A DNA stretch of 64,000 nucleotides from Chrysogorgia sp. JL179-B06. Taxonomy: Eukaryota > Cnidaria > Anthozoa > Scleralcyonacea > Chrysogorgiidae. Of this stretch, positions 35,160-46,298 are shown piece after piece (position 1 is the stretch's first letter; the number at the start of each line of letters is the position of its first letter). Under the pieces are notes generated by a model. It was not told the DNA's origin. It saw nothing but the letters and a program-made list of their open reading frames with translations, and did not search any database. The stretch spans positions 2,332,501 to 2,396,500 of the forward strand of contig JAYKKM010000121.1 of assembly GCA_035772405.1 (NCBI GenBank), in the 5' to 3' direction. The position numbers were made by a program, and so were the translations under genes.

Positions 35160-35693
35160 GTTTCTGACCATAGAATTTAACAATCACTTCTTCAGTACCA
35201 TACATACCACATTCTTCTGCACCATACTGTTCAGGAAATGAATAAAGATGGCTTGGGATTCCTTTTGGCATCTGAGCATCTTTCTGACTCCCGGAACTGT
35301 TTCCCGGAAAACTTCCAATTCCTTTTGGATGATAGGAATGAAGATAAATGCCAAAAGGTATCTGTGTTAGACAATTTGTTGGTAGTGAGATTAATTCAGT
35401 TATAGTAATAAGTTCATCTAAGCTGTAGAGTAGAATCATAAAGACAGCGTAATAATAATCATAAGCTTTATTTACTCATGGGTAACTCCATCAGTCATTT
35501 AGACTGTTCTCCCTGGAGGCCCTGACATAAAATATAAATGTAAAAACTTCAAATGGTTTTGCACAATAGTTATTTCTATTTACCTATCAGTTTCTATGTC
35601 AGGGTCATAATGACCTTGCTCTAACAACATCATCAGCTGTCTCTTAAAAAAATTCTCCAACCGTTCATGTAGCTCTCGCCACCATCTTTCAAT
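35160..35693 (-). pseudogene. Spliced integrase-core-like gene fragment
   Basis: Exon 35584-35693 reads IERWWRELHERLENFFKRQL and ends LLEQGHYDPDIETD. Its GTAAAT donor joins in phase to an exon starting at 35361 (YLLAFIFIPIIQKELEVFRE). Near 35305 the frame changes, and KDAQMPKGIPSHLYSFPEQY with GAEECG follows. The order ERWWR, FIPxIQ..LE.F, then PxGxPxHL and AEECG matches the C-terminal half of a repeated integrase-core-domain family of animals, which from memory has NQRIERWWR carrying the catalytic Glu. Upstream exons with the Asp residues were not found. Confidence 0.55.
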
Positions 35694-35699
35694 CTAATT

Positions 35700-36900
35700 G
35701 AATTGTGAACAGAGTATACAACATATAAGTTTGTAAAATACTTGTAAATTCATGAGGGTGATTATTACTTCATTATATATGTCATACATTTTTAAATCTA
35801 TGACTCGCTCTTTGAAAAACAGTTACTCTAGTACCTTGTTGCTGGTAGAAGGACCATAATGAACTAATTATACTATAAATTACAATGTCAACTAAATAGT
35901 GATTACGAGTAAGAAATAAATGTTGAAACAAACATGCAATACTTACAGTTTTGTTAAAAGCTTAAAAGTTCATGAAATGTAAAAAGTCGTATTAATAATT
36001 AAGATATATTTTCTTATAAAACTTTTTAAAATGTCTAATGTAGCTGCAGTTTTAAGTTGCGCATCAAGAGTGTTCCAAACTTTTGCACTTAAATATTTTA
36101 CTGTACTCGTATTGTAATTATGAATTTCTGATTTAAATTGAAATGTGGAGCATAATTCAGGAGGGAGTAAATTATTAAACGAAGAAGAGTTTTTACTGTA
36201 TTGGAAATGATCCTACTCTTGCAAGTACTGGTGGATCAAGTTCCCACGCTTCCAGTAATCAAACATCACAAACTGTGACACTTCTGTCACACCTGCTGTG
36301 ATACCTGATTCTGTAACACCTACTGTGACCTCTGCTATGCAACAGCCTAGGATTTTTAGTGGCTCATTGGGTGAGAGATCAACAAACGCTTTGCAGGAAC
36401 ACCGACAGTTTAGTCGTAAATTGGTAGGTGTAAAGTGTTTGCTGATTACATTCCAGGCTTTCACCCTGGGTCAAAATATCAACTTGGTTACTGCTACCCA
36501 GGCTGACAATTGCATATAATGGGTCATATCTAGCAGCTTTATTGGCTACAAACATGATCCCAATATCGTTATTGGACAATTGCACCGTTATTGATATCGA
36601 TATTGTTACGTAGAAGTTGCAGCCCTATCGAACAAGAAGGAATTTACAGTTACAGGCACGAAATGCTGCAAGAAAAGGTATTGAGAGTGCAAAGCTCTTG
36701 GACTGCATGTGGAGCAAGGTTGACCTACTAACATATTATGTTTACATATATTAATAAATACACCATTGGGCCTTTGGAATTGTTAAGTTTGAGAAATGTA
36801 TGTGTTATTGGTTACATATTGTATATAAAATAAACAAATTAATGTTAATTGTTGTTTTTATTATGGAACATTTCCAACGTTTGGGTTTTTCACACACAAA
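35700..36900. other. Noncoding, nothing firmly recognised
   Basis: The strand is AT-rich with short open frames on both strands at 36213-36585 that overlap one another. A stretch near 36240-36330 repeats TGTGAC/CTGTGA words. No domain is visible. Confidence 0.3.
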
Positions 36901-37109
36901 TATCCTCAATTGATGTTAATCTTCAGACAAATATAAATACCTATAGTCTAAAGTAATGAATAGTCTTACACTGTATGGACTCTATATTTGGAGAGAAATC
37001 TATTACTCGAACATTTGTATGCTTGGATGACAATGACTTAGATGAAGTTCCTTCTTCGATCTTAAAGTTAAAGCTTCTTAACAATGGATTGGGAGAGAAA
37101 AAAAGTATT

Positions 37110-38720
37110 ATTACCAGTATTCACATGTGCAACTTTACCACGTGAACAAACAGAAAATGTGTGGAACACCTGTGGATTTGCAGTGGGGCAAGAGTGACAA
37201 TAATGTAGTTCCACAAGAAATCAAGGATGGAATCTGTGCGCACATCAATTATTTGCCATGTTTGGAGTCCCATTACAATAGGGGCAACACAAAGAAAGTA
37301 TTTAGCCAACGGACTAAACATTTCTATCCTCTACGAGGAGTATGTTGAAATATGCAAAGGCTGGCACGACACCCGGAAAAATTCACCTTTACCGCGAAAT
37401 TTAACATTGTATTCCATGTACCCAAGAAGGATAGATGCGATACTTGTGAGGCAATGGATAAAAATGAAAATCCAACTGAAGAAGAGATAGCATGAAGACC
37501 ATGTAAGAGGAAAGGCAGAAACAAAACGTGAAAGAGACAGACAGAAAGGATGAGAGCAAATTCACTTGTGTGTTTTGATTTGCAAAATGTGTTTGCCTTG
37601 CCAACCACTGTGAAGTTTCAAACTTCTTCTACAAACGAAAACTTAACGTTTATTTTATGATGGCTCACTGCTCTGCTGATAAGAGGATATGGGGCTCTGT
37701 GGCATGAAGGACAAAATGGTCGGGCAGGGAATGATATAGCAAGTTCTGTCATAAAGCTTGTAGAAGCTATTGTGGATGAAAATTCCGATGATCCGAGAAT
37801 GAAACAGGTCACTTTATGGAGTGACTCATGTGTGCCACATAATCAAAGTGTTCCTTAAGCATCATCCAGAGGTCTTGTCCATCGAACACAAGTGGCTTCG
37901 GTGGTCTAGTGGTCAGGGCCACTGCCTCCCACCTCTGAGGTACATTTGATCGCACGTGGAAAGAGTTGGTCAACACTCTGCCGAAAGTCATGGGTTTTCT
38001 CCGGGTTCTCCGGTTTCCTCCCACAGGGAAGTTGACAGGGCGTGTTTGGATAAATAGTTAGGAAAACTAATGATGATAAAAACTGTAAACATAAATAGCT
38101 AACGTTAATTGATTGGGGTACTGGGTACTAGGTACTGCATGTAATAGAATAAATTCTCGACGTTGTAAAGCGCATTTGATCATATACACATGCTAATTTG
38201 CGCTATATAAATAGTAAACATTATTATTACAAGTATTGTGAACCTGGACATTCTTCCATACAAGAGGTGGACAAACCTGCACAGCCAAATTGAAACTGTG
38301 TGTCGACACAGCGAGATCTACAATCCCATTGGTTTGTTGAGAGTGTTGAAGCAAGCCTTTAAAGATTATTCAGATGAAACCACAAGATTTCAATGACTTT
38401 GGTAGTATTGCTCAGCAGGGAAAATATGACAGGGGGTACCGTTTACCAAAGTAAAGAATCTGTTTTCAAGCAAGATGAACCAAAGGTCCTCAGCTATAAA
38501 ATAAAATTATCTGAGGATTGGATTACCAATAATGTGCTAGAGCGCAAATAAACTAGAAGCCAGGTCAACAATAACCTACATTTTGAAGTAACTGACCCTG
38601 CGGTTGCAAGACCAGCTGAAGGTCTTAGTCAAGCTAAGAAAGCAGATATCGGGGCCATGTTGAAGTTCATGCCTGCCAGTGACACAGTTTATGTCAAACC
38701 TTGTTACAAATTAAATGAGG
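37110..38720 (+). pseudogene. Decayed DDE-like transposase gene
   Basis: Pieces of one gene appear in order over the plus strand: SHYNRGNTKKVF and YEEYVEICKG (37265-37360), RCDTCEAMDKNENP (37433-37475), CFDLQNVFALP (about 37575-37608), RAGNDIASSVIKLVEAIVDE (37713-37780) and LWSDSCVPHN (about 37814-37842). After a SINE insertion come GHSSIQEVDNLHSQIETVC (38247-38303) and a C-terminal stretch to about 38550. DLQ, WSDxC and GHSxxEVD are the acidic blocks of a family I know from many arthropod and cnidarian genomes, presumably a DDE nuclease. Frames change at least four times, so it is dead. Confidence 0.6.
37894..38228 (+). mobile_element. tRNA-derived SINE with V-like core
   Basis: The element starts GGCTTCGGTGG and carries a pol III A box (TGGTCTAGTGG, 37902-37912) with a degenerate B box near 37948. 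The core at 37990-38035 (TCTCCGGGTTCTCCGGTTTC then CTCCCACA) resembles the conserved central domain of V-type SINEs. The 3' tail has TTGTAAAGCGC (38163-38173) and GCGCTATA (38200-38207), as does the tail of LINE A, then an ATT repeat. ACAAGT flanks it on both sides (37888-37893 and 38229-38234). Confidence 0.8.
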
Positions 38721-38768
38721 ATGTTGTGAGATAAGGTTATTTGTATAACTAGTTTTAGCATATACCTG

Positions 38769-38843
38769 GGAGGTGAATAGTGCTTTTCTTTGGCTCTCGC
38801 AATTTGATTGGCTCTCTCGGAATATGCTGCACTATTCACCTCC
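38769..38843. repeat. Perfect 15-bp inverted repeat before an ATG
   Basis: GGAGGTGAATAGTGC at 38769-38783 and its reverse complement at 38829-38843 flank a 45-bp loop containing GATTGGCTC. The right arm ends 12 bases before the ATG at 38856. It could be a promoter or 5'-leader structure, or an element end. Confidence 0.6.
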
Positions 38844-38855
38844 AACCAACACAAA

Positions 38856-39220
38856 ATGGCTTCCCGTTTTGTTTCTGTTACGGAAGAAATTGTTTTAATA
38901 AACGAGGGTACTGTGCCAGACAATACCAAAAAAGTAACAAAGTTTGGCATTACAGTGTTTATAGATATGTATTCTTTTACTTTTTTCTGCTGTATAATAA
39001 GACAAAAATTTGCTCGAACTTACTGTTTTGTTTACAAATATCGAGCAGGCCAAACTTACGTAAAATTAATTTAAAAAGTGAAATACTTATTTACGAACTA
39101 ATGTTTTATAGAATGGTTTCAACAGCAACAACAATTTAGAATTCCTTTGGAAGAAATGTCTCAAGAATTAACAAATGCCTTCAAAAGTTTTATCTCTCAG
39201 CGAGAAAACGTGACGCTCAG
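38856..39220 (+). pseudogene. Crypton-like (DUF3504-type) N-terminal exons
   Basis: The ATG at 38856 opens MASRFVSVTEEIVLINEGT, then PDNTKKVTKFGITVF. A second block at 39112-39220, after an acceptor TTTTATAG, reads WFQQQQQFRIPLEEMSQELT, then FKSFISQRENV, and ends at a GTGATT donor. NTKKxTKFGxxVF..W followed by LxxFxxxxR is the N-terminal pattern of a tyrosine-recombinase-like family (Crypton-related) common in cnidarian genomes. No donor I can see in the first block keeps frame with the second, and no catalytic region follows, so it is a fragment. Confidence 0.45.
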
Positions 39221-39224
39221 GTGA

Positions 39225-40655
39225 TTTAATGCCTGGGTCAAAGTTTTGTTAGAACCTAGATTCTTTTTCGTGAACCGCGTGCCGCCCGTCGTCAGTTTTG
39301 CGATAATTTGTGCGATTAACATTGCGCCACGTACCACTTACCGAACAGAATAGGGAAAAGCTTCACTGATTTCATTGGCAATAACGACTGGGTCAAAATG
39401 GTTCAGGCAAGCATTGCACCTTTAGAATCGTTGTTCGCACTGTCGTTCGGCTGGCATGTTCTAGTTGTACAACGAGTGGACTATTGACCCTTGACCGTTT
39501 GCGGCTAAACATCGGAATTGTAGTCGACGGAAATGTTTTCGTTACCTTCAAATAATTTAGAGACGTTTGTGCGGCTCGTGAGATTGGCGTAGTCGAAGCT
39601 TCTTCAAACGTTGGCCTTTCTCTGTAAACTTGCTTAGGCCTTCGCTATATGCCAGAAAGAAACTCGCGCAAATAAATTCACACGCATGCGGGTGAACAAA
39701 ACTGTAAAATCATAATGAATCTGAACAATACTAAATTGCAAAGATTATCGTGTTACCTTCATGTACACGCTTATTGAGCACTTGCCTTTTCATACTAAAT
39801 GTTTTAGTCTGCACGGTGCAGTTGTCTGACATGTGTTTGCTTTTGTTATTTTTAATCATATCAAACAGCTCTCATAATAATAATTTTTTCGGCTTTTTGA
39901 AATGGTTCGATTGGGTCGACTTTAAAATGGTAGTGAAACGTCTGCAAAACTGTCACACAGAATAGCTTATTTTTGCACACCATTCGATCATTAATAATGC
40001 ATGAAAAATTAAAAAGAAATTTATCATGATCAGTGCATGTAAATATGCAATATGATATGATACTGCAACTAGTGTCTGTATAATTTGATACTAACGCTAC
40101 CGTATATAACATTCATATATCAGTTCTGTCTCAACTCCCAAACAGTGAAATTGAGCTCTCTTCGAATTATTCTGAACAAATATTACTCAAACACCATAGG
40201 CTCAAACTTTTCGGCTCGATACAACACTTCAACTCATTATTACTATAAAGCTCAGTTCTTAAAATTTGTTAAAATTTTGCGTTTATGTTTTTGTGATTGT
40301 ATATCGTTTTACTAATATACTCGTCACAGGCGCTGCATTCGACTTCAGGTAGAGGATTTCAGCAATGACATTCGCAACATCCATTGTTTACATTTTTCAC
40401 TGATCGCAGAGTTCTTAATCATCTGCTGCCCAGTTAGGCTTTTGGGCTCAACAAGCAAAATGGCGCAAAATTGTCACAAGACCTTGAACAAATACGTTTT
40501 GCATGGGGAAACAGACAATTCTCATATGATTTCTGTTGAAAATCGTTTAGTTAGATCGAATTGACGTGTAAGTTCTACCTACCAATTAGCTATGATGTCC
40601 AAATCGCCACAAATGTGTTATACAATCGTGCAAATGTGGGATATCTAACGTATCA
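39225..40655. other. Noncoding, nothing firmly recognised
   Basis: No coding exon is supported. Short frames at 39750-39965 and 40085-40315 are rich in Phe, Leu and Ser from AT-rich sequence. Confidence 0.3.
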
Positions 40656-40660
40656 GATTC

Positions 40661-40912
40661 TTACGACATTTTATTAACAAACCGCCTATGGAATTCATCA
40701 TAGCTAATTGTGGGTGAATGTTCAGGTATTGGAGCATTCTCTTTCTTAAAAGTGAGATAAATGGAGATGCTATTGGTGGTTTCTGAGTGCTCATTAATAA
40801 GACTTGTTACTAAGCAACTGGAACAGCATGCGACATGTTTCCATGGCAACAAAATGTCGATAAAATGCGGAACACTAATACTATTGTCTCTAAAGTAAAA
40901 CCGGTTCACCAC
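40661..40912 (-). CDS. Possible last exon next to the chromodomain gene
   Basis: The minus-strand frame after an acceptor (GTTTTACTTTAG, near 40888) is open to a stop at 40661. It ends with LINEHSETTNSISIYLTFKK and SPTISYDEFHRRFVNKMS, which reads as genuine protein. It lies just beyond the stop of the chromodomain gene exon on the same strand. A donor CAG/GTGGTC near 41005 could splice to it, but the phase does not fit, so it may be an alternative end or a separate gene piece. Confidence 0.35.
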   Translation of the reverse strand: MVNRFYFRDNSISVPHFIDILLPWKHVACCSSCLVTSLINEHSETTNSISIYLTFKKENAPIPEHSPTISYDEFHRRFVNKMS

Positions 40913-40956
40913 ATTCGTTTGTAAATTTTTTATAGATTTTAATGTATTTTTTTACC

Positions 40957-41958
40957 CTAATTTGACAAAAGACCACCTGAGCGGAAGCTACTACAATAAT
41001 AAGTTGCAAATAGAGCGGAATAAAAGTCTGGTAAATCATGGCCATGGCCCTGGCCCATAACTTTATCCCAGCCAACAGGAAAATAGCACACAGGAAAACA
41101 ATCCTTCCCCAAAAAGTACCACCCATTTTGTTTCACACCACTTTGTTGAAACAAAAACTTTAAAATGTCAGAAGCAAAAGGGATGGATACTGCCAAATGA
41201 CCTTTTCCTTTTAAAAAACATTCAACTGCCTGCCTCATTTCTGCAGTTGCCTCCAAGATTACATCCCTTGCAGGAGTTGGTTGATTAAAATATCTAAAAT
41301 ACACAAACACCAATGATTTTCTGTTGAATTTTGTCGATATTAATAAGTTAACATCAACAGAACATCAAAATCTAACACATGATATGTCACTGAATATATT
41401 AGTGAGTTATGTATAATATCTATACTTTAACTGATATTAAATTAACACTATATATAAAACTTACTCGATGCAATCTTCACTAATGTTGTCCTCGTCTTCC
41501 CACGAGGCATCATATCGTAACCACCCACGCCATTTCACCAAATACTGAGTAACCTGATAGAAATGATTTATTTTATTAAGCTTTAGTTAAATAAAAATTT
41601 ATAAAATGAATATTCAAGACAAACATCGACATCAAAGAACGAAGTAACTTACCCTGTAAATACGCCGCTTCGCCACGAGCCTCTCCACTTCGAACACGTT
41701 TGAGTTCGCACTCTTCTTGCTGCGCTTTGGCTTACCATAAATATCGGGCAAAAGATCAATTGAACTGGTCAAATGAAGTCGTTTGTAGTCGACATTTTGC
41801 TGCATTGACTTCAGGCAATGCACACGAACCACGCGATTTAACGTGCGAAAACCCGCGAAACTTATTTTGACGCGCAAGGGCTCGCGGTATGCAAATAATT
41901 CGAAATTTCTGGCCATGCTGATTGGCAAATTATAAATTTTTCGCCATACCACGCTCAT
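40957..41958 (-). CDS. Chromodomain protein, three exons
   Basis: Exons: 41653-41958 (ATG at 41956-41958, or 41914-41916), 41465-41553 and 40957-41293 (stop). Both introns are GT-AG, and phases 0 and 2 match. The chromodomain spans the junctions: NVFEVERLVAKRRIYR, then QYLVKWRGWLRYDASWEDED, then SEDCIEYF. The aromatic cage positions (Phe at the start, Trp of KWRGW, Trp of SWEDED) are present, so binding of a methylated histone tail is likely by family. The C-terminal 100 residues (EATAEMRQAVECFL, GWYFLGKDCFPVCYFPVGWD) match nothing I know. The product is about 229-243 residues and presumably nuclear. It is divergent from the zinc-finger/BED gene. Confidence 0.7.
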
Positions 41959-42599
41959 TCGGTTTGACTTTTCAAGACGAACATCGATACTTCGAAGTGA
42001 CAAGCTGCTATTGAGTATTTTTACTGTGGAATTCTAACATCTTGCATGAGACATTCAAGAGACTTTGGGCGTTCAATTTTGGGAGGTGAGTGTATGTAGT
42101 GTTCGTAGTGATTGTATTTTTGTTTGCGTATCATGGAAATTTATATGGCGACTCCGACTCATGTCTGAACACACTGTTATATATATATATACTCAGGTGC
42201 CCGCCTTGGGCGATTCAGACATTTCGTCACAAATTTTTAGCTTATAAAGTCTTTTTACCTTTTATAACTATGGAATACCTGGACGAAAAGACTGAACATG
42301 TAAACGCCGTAGGATGTGCTACAAATACTTTAAAAAACATGAATGGCGAGGCGAGATGCCACAATCGCACCACGTTGCCGCCTTGGTGTGGCGGCGTGTA
42401 ACTCGTTTTAGTATATTTTTTAATATTTGGATACTATAAAATGTTTATTGAAATATAGAATCAATTTCAATGGCTTAGTTAATAGTAGGACCAAGTAGGC
42501 TTTCTGAGAAACCACGAGGGTTGCCAGTTGCACTGTTTAAGTTCTCTACTTTTTCTCATGTATTTTAGTTCCCCTGTTTTCACGGTAAATATTAATAAG
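41959..42599. other. Intergenic region between divergent genes
   Basis: It separates the starts of the chromodomain gene (minus) and the zinc-finger/BED gene (plus). A short plus-strand frame at 42270-42401 (MEYLDEKTEHVNAVG) might be an upstream exon or nothing. A TATATATATA run lies at 42179-42190. A shared promoter is possible. Confidence 0.35.
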
Positions 42600-43018
42600 A
42601 TGGCAGAGGTCCAGATAGTTCAACCAGGTAAGCCGCAAGCATATACTGGTAATAAACTGTGTATTGTAAATCTGACTAAGCGAGTTGAGTAAGCGACCAT
42701 ATTTTAATAATATACTTATACTATACTTTTCACTGTTTTCAGCTTTCATTAATAGACTCTTGTTCAGTTAATAACGTTAATTCAGTTAATGAGTTAATCA
42801 TAATCCTGCGACAAAGACAACAATGAATAATCAATCAATGAGACAATGACTTATGGCTATTGGTTGAGGACAGACTGGACAGTGACTGAGGATTATTGAT
42901 AACTTATTGACTGGATTTCTCTTGCACTTTAAAATAGTGATATTACATCCAGATTTACAACAGATGCACTTTACAATAATAAGCATAATTGCATAAATAG
43001 AATGATCATAATAGTGAC

Positions 43019-43289
43019 CAGGGGTGGCGCCAGAAATTCAACCAAGGGGTGTTGTGTTCAGAATCATACGCCCCTGAGAAAATATTAGAATTTCAAATCT
43101 CTGACACTATATTTCCTGCATCTTTTTTATTTAGGGTACTTTGCGGTAACATAGAATTGTTACACTTGTTACAAGACATACCGTAGAGTCTTCCCCAATG
43201 AAATAATTTTTTCCTGACAAGGGGCTAAATGGCTAATGGGCTGGCAGGGTTGTAGCCCCCACCCCTCCAGCAGTCCAGCATTACCCCTG
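43019..43289. mobile_element. hAT-type MITE, 271 bp, in an intron
   Basis: The ends CAGGGGT and ACCCCTG form the inverted repeat. ATAGTGAC (43011-43018) and ATAGTGAT (43290-43297) are an 8-bp target duplication with one change. C-rich sequence (CCCCCACCCCTCC) lies just inside the right end. It sits in the first intron of the zinc-finger/BED gene. Confidence 0.85.
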
Positions 43290-44984
43290 ATAGTGATAAT
43301 TGATTTGAAAAATAAGCTTACTTAAATTGATATACATATTTGCTTTTTCTGTTGTATAGTTTGTGTTTCATGCAAGAAGGAATGTGGAAGCCATTTTTGC
43401 AAAGTTTGCAAAAAAGCTTGCCATGCCATTCCACCTTGCTCAACATTGACTGCTGAGGATGAAGAAGGGTTTGGTGCACTAGTGCTGTGTAGTGGTTGTG
43501 CAAAATCTGGGGCAGTGGCTCAACCAAAGCAGCGGGCAAGGATTTCTAAAGAAGGTAAAGCAATAATAATACCACAGAAACTATCATCATGGTTTTCTTT
43601 ACACAAATTACGTCAAATAATTTTTCTTGTCAGAGTACTGCCACTGGTATTAAGGATAAAGTAGACAATTTTTATGTATACAAATGTTTATTAGAGTCTC
43701 AGTTTGTCAACATGTTCAAGCGAGTTGGCAAGCAGAAAACAGTGGCACCGGAGCCAAATCGAGCAAGGAGTGGGCACGAGAAAACGCCAATGGGCTTTTG
43801 CTTGCTTTGTTTCAAGAGGGAAAAGGAAAATTTTGGCTAAAAAGGGGGAACAAATCCTCCCTTAACAATCACCTAAAAACCCATAGGGACAAGGGTCAAA
43901 AGACGACACCTAACGATGCTGTTCGGGAAGATTCACCTCTTGCTGCAGAGGCATTGAAGGCATACAAACGTATTTGTGTGGGAAGTTTGCCCAGGTGAGT
44001 CACAACCAGTAAATCAAATAGTGACCTGAGATACTACCTTATTTAACACATACTATAAATATATTAAGTCTTACACATTTTAGCAATACCGGTATTTGGA
44101 AAGTCGGTTGTAAACTTGTATTGACACAATACAAAATGCAGTTTTGGACTGGTTTTGTTTTAAAGTGCTTACATTTGGACCTTTCTCAATACAAACCTTG
44201 CAGCAAAAGCATGTTTCACAAGAATATCTAATACTTACAAATTGTGCTAATTTTTATGTTTGAATTTATATATTCACTATAGTACAAGCCAGATGGAGGG
44301 TGATGAGACTGATGACCGTGATGTGGCAGACCCAGAAGAGACCACTGCGATGGATGTGGATGAGGAAGGGGAGAGTGGTTTAACTTTCATGTATGTACAG
44401 CATAATATCACACTACATTTAATCACAACCCACAAAATTTTGTACTTTACATTTGAGTTGAGGTCAAATAGAGTAAACTGTATATACCAATAGTTTATCA
44501 AAATTATCAATTTCAAATTGTTTTAGAGAACAGCTTCAAATTAATAAGGATGTGTCTGTGGCCAGTGGTAGCCAAGATGCCCAGACTGATATCCCAGTGG
44601 CTGGTGTCAGTGGTAGCCAGGGTGTTCCCGATGATGAACCAGTTCAATCGACTGGTTCAATAGAGCAAACAGAGGGAAAAGGAGAGGTTTGTCACCATAT
44701 ATTCTCAATTTCACCATATATTCTACCCTACAGGCTACAACTGTTTTTATTTTCCTGATAATTTATTCACACTGTGAATTCTTGGTCAAATTTAGTATAA
44801 ATGTATTGTACAAGAGTGGCATGAAAATTAAATGAATGATTGTTAGGAAAGTGTGTGCTACCCAGTGCCCATTTACTGTATATTTTTCATAATTATTAAT
44901 GATGTCAACTTTGTATTGATTTCAGTGTTTCTCTTTTTAGTTCTGTTGCTTTCAAGTCAACTCCTATTTTTGTTTAATATATGA

Positions 44985-45545
44985 ATCTAGGTATTAGTGC
45001 AGTTTGAATGCCAAATTACCGTATCATCCTAAAGCGCAATTCCTCTACAGATACATTTAATATTTTGAAATGGACTGACCTAGAAACAAATCGAAAAATA
45101 CCAAATGTATTCTAGTTTTTAAATGCTTACACAACTTAGTTCCACAGTACCTCAGTAATTATTTCATAAGAAATTATAATTTGCATACATATAATACTCG
45201 AAGAAAGAGCGATCTTCACCCACCTAGACCTAAACTAAGTCTTGGAAAACGTACATTTAAGTTTTCTGGTTAAATTCTTTTTAATACACTACCTGGAAAT
45301 ATCAAACAAGCTGTTTTATTTTCCACCTTTAAGAGTCTTGTTAAGACATATTTTTCCTGTAATTAACTTGATACTTGCAAATAGCTTAAGATAATTTCTG
45401 TATATGTTTTTTGTTTGTTTGAATAGTGCACCGGCTTTGATGTACATATATATTTATTTTTGTTTAATGCAGGGCCCCTCTGGATACCAGCCTTGTTGCT
45501 GAATGGGCTACTCTGTCTAAATAAAGTCTTCAAATAAAAAATCAA
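44985..45545 (+). mobile_element. LINE 3' fragment in an intron
   Basis: A degenerate LINE C-terminus (NLHTYNTRRKSDLHPPRPKL near 45180-45238, then GKRTFKFSG) is followed by a tail ending TCTAAATAAAGTCTTCAAAT near 45515-45535. 5'-truncated; it lies in the intron before the 45581 exon. Confidence 0.7.
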
Positions 45546-46230
45546 ATCAAGCATTTACCAATAAATATACATTTTTACAGTATGACCAAATCGCCTTTTT
45601 ATGACTGGTTGACTGAATTAACACCTACTGTAGTTGGTGACTTTTACATTTCAGTAAGTATATGTACTCAATTGTTTTCTTGCTTTGCAGAGCATAGTTT
45701 AACAAACATATTTTTAAGTTTCCCCCCAAATTTCATGGTAAAATATGTGCCATGTGGTATTAAATCGTTAAAAATTGTAAAGTGTACATTGGCATTGACC
45801 TGCATTGGTTATATTATTATCCACCATGAACCATGATTGTTCTGTTTGTCTCGTTTCCAGTCTCTACTCTCTTTTCCAGTCTCTACTCTCTTTTTAGTGA
45901 TTGATTTCATAGCAAATTTGCAACAATAGAAATTGCATTGACAGCATACTATAGTCATGTTCAATTTAAACGTTATTTGTGCTGCTTCATTATCAGAGCT
46001 GAATATTATAGTTTTTCAGTTTAATTGTCCATTGAGCAATGGTGAGGAGATTGAAGTCCTTTTCGATGAGGAAATTGTCATAAAATCTCTGTACAGCGAT
46101 GCGTCCTTTTACTCAGCTGTTGGCCAAGAGTTTTGCCTTATTTTTGACATCTTTTATGCGAAGAGTGGAACAGAGACGGTCTACAGGGTGGTGGATAAGC
46201 AAGAAATGGAAGGTGGACAGAGCACCCGGG

Positions 46231-46298
46231 TGCTTACGAATCGTTCGAAAGTAGATTGGTGTGGTGCTTACGAATCGTTCGAAAGTAGATTGGTGTCT
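46231..46298. repeat. Perfect 34-bp tandem duplication in an exon
   Basis: The unit starting TGCTTACGAATCG at 46231 recurs at 46265. Its length is not a multiple of three, so it shifts the reading frame of the last exon of the zinc-finger/BED gene. Confidence 0.9.
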
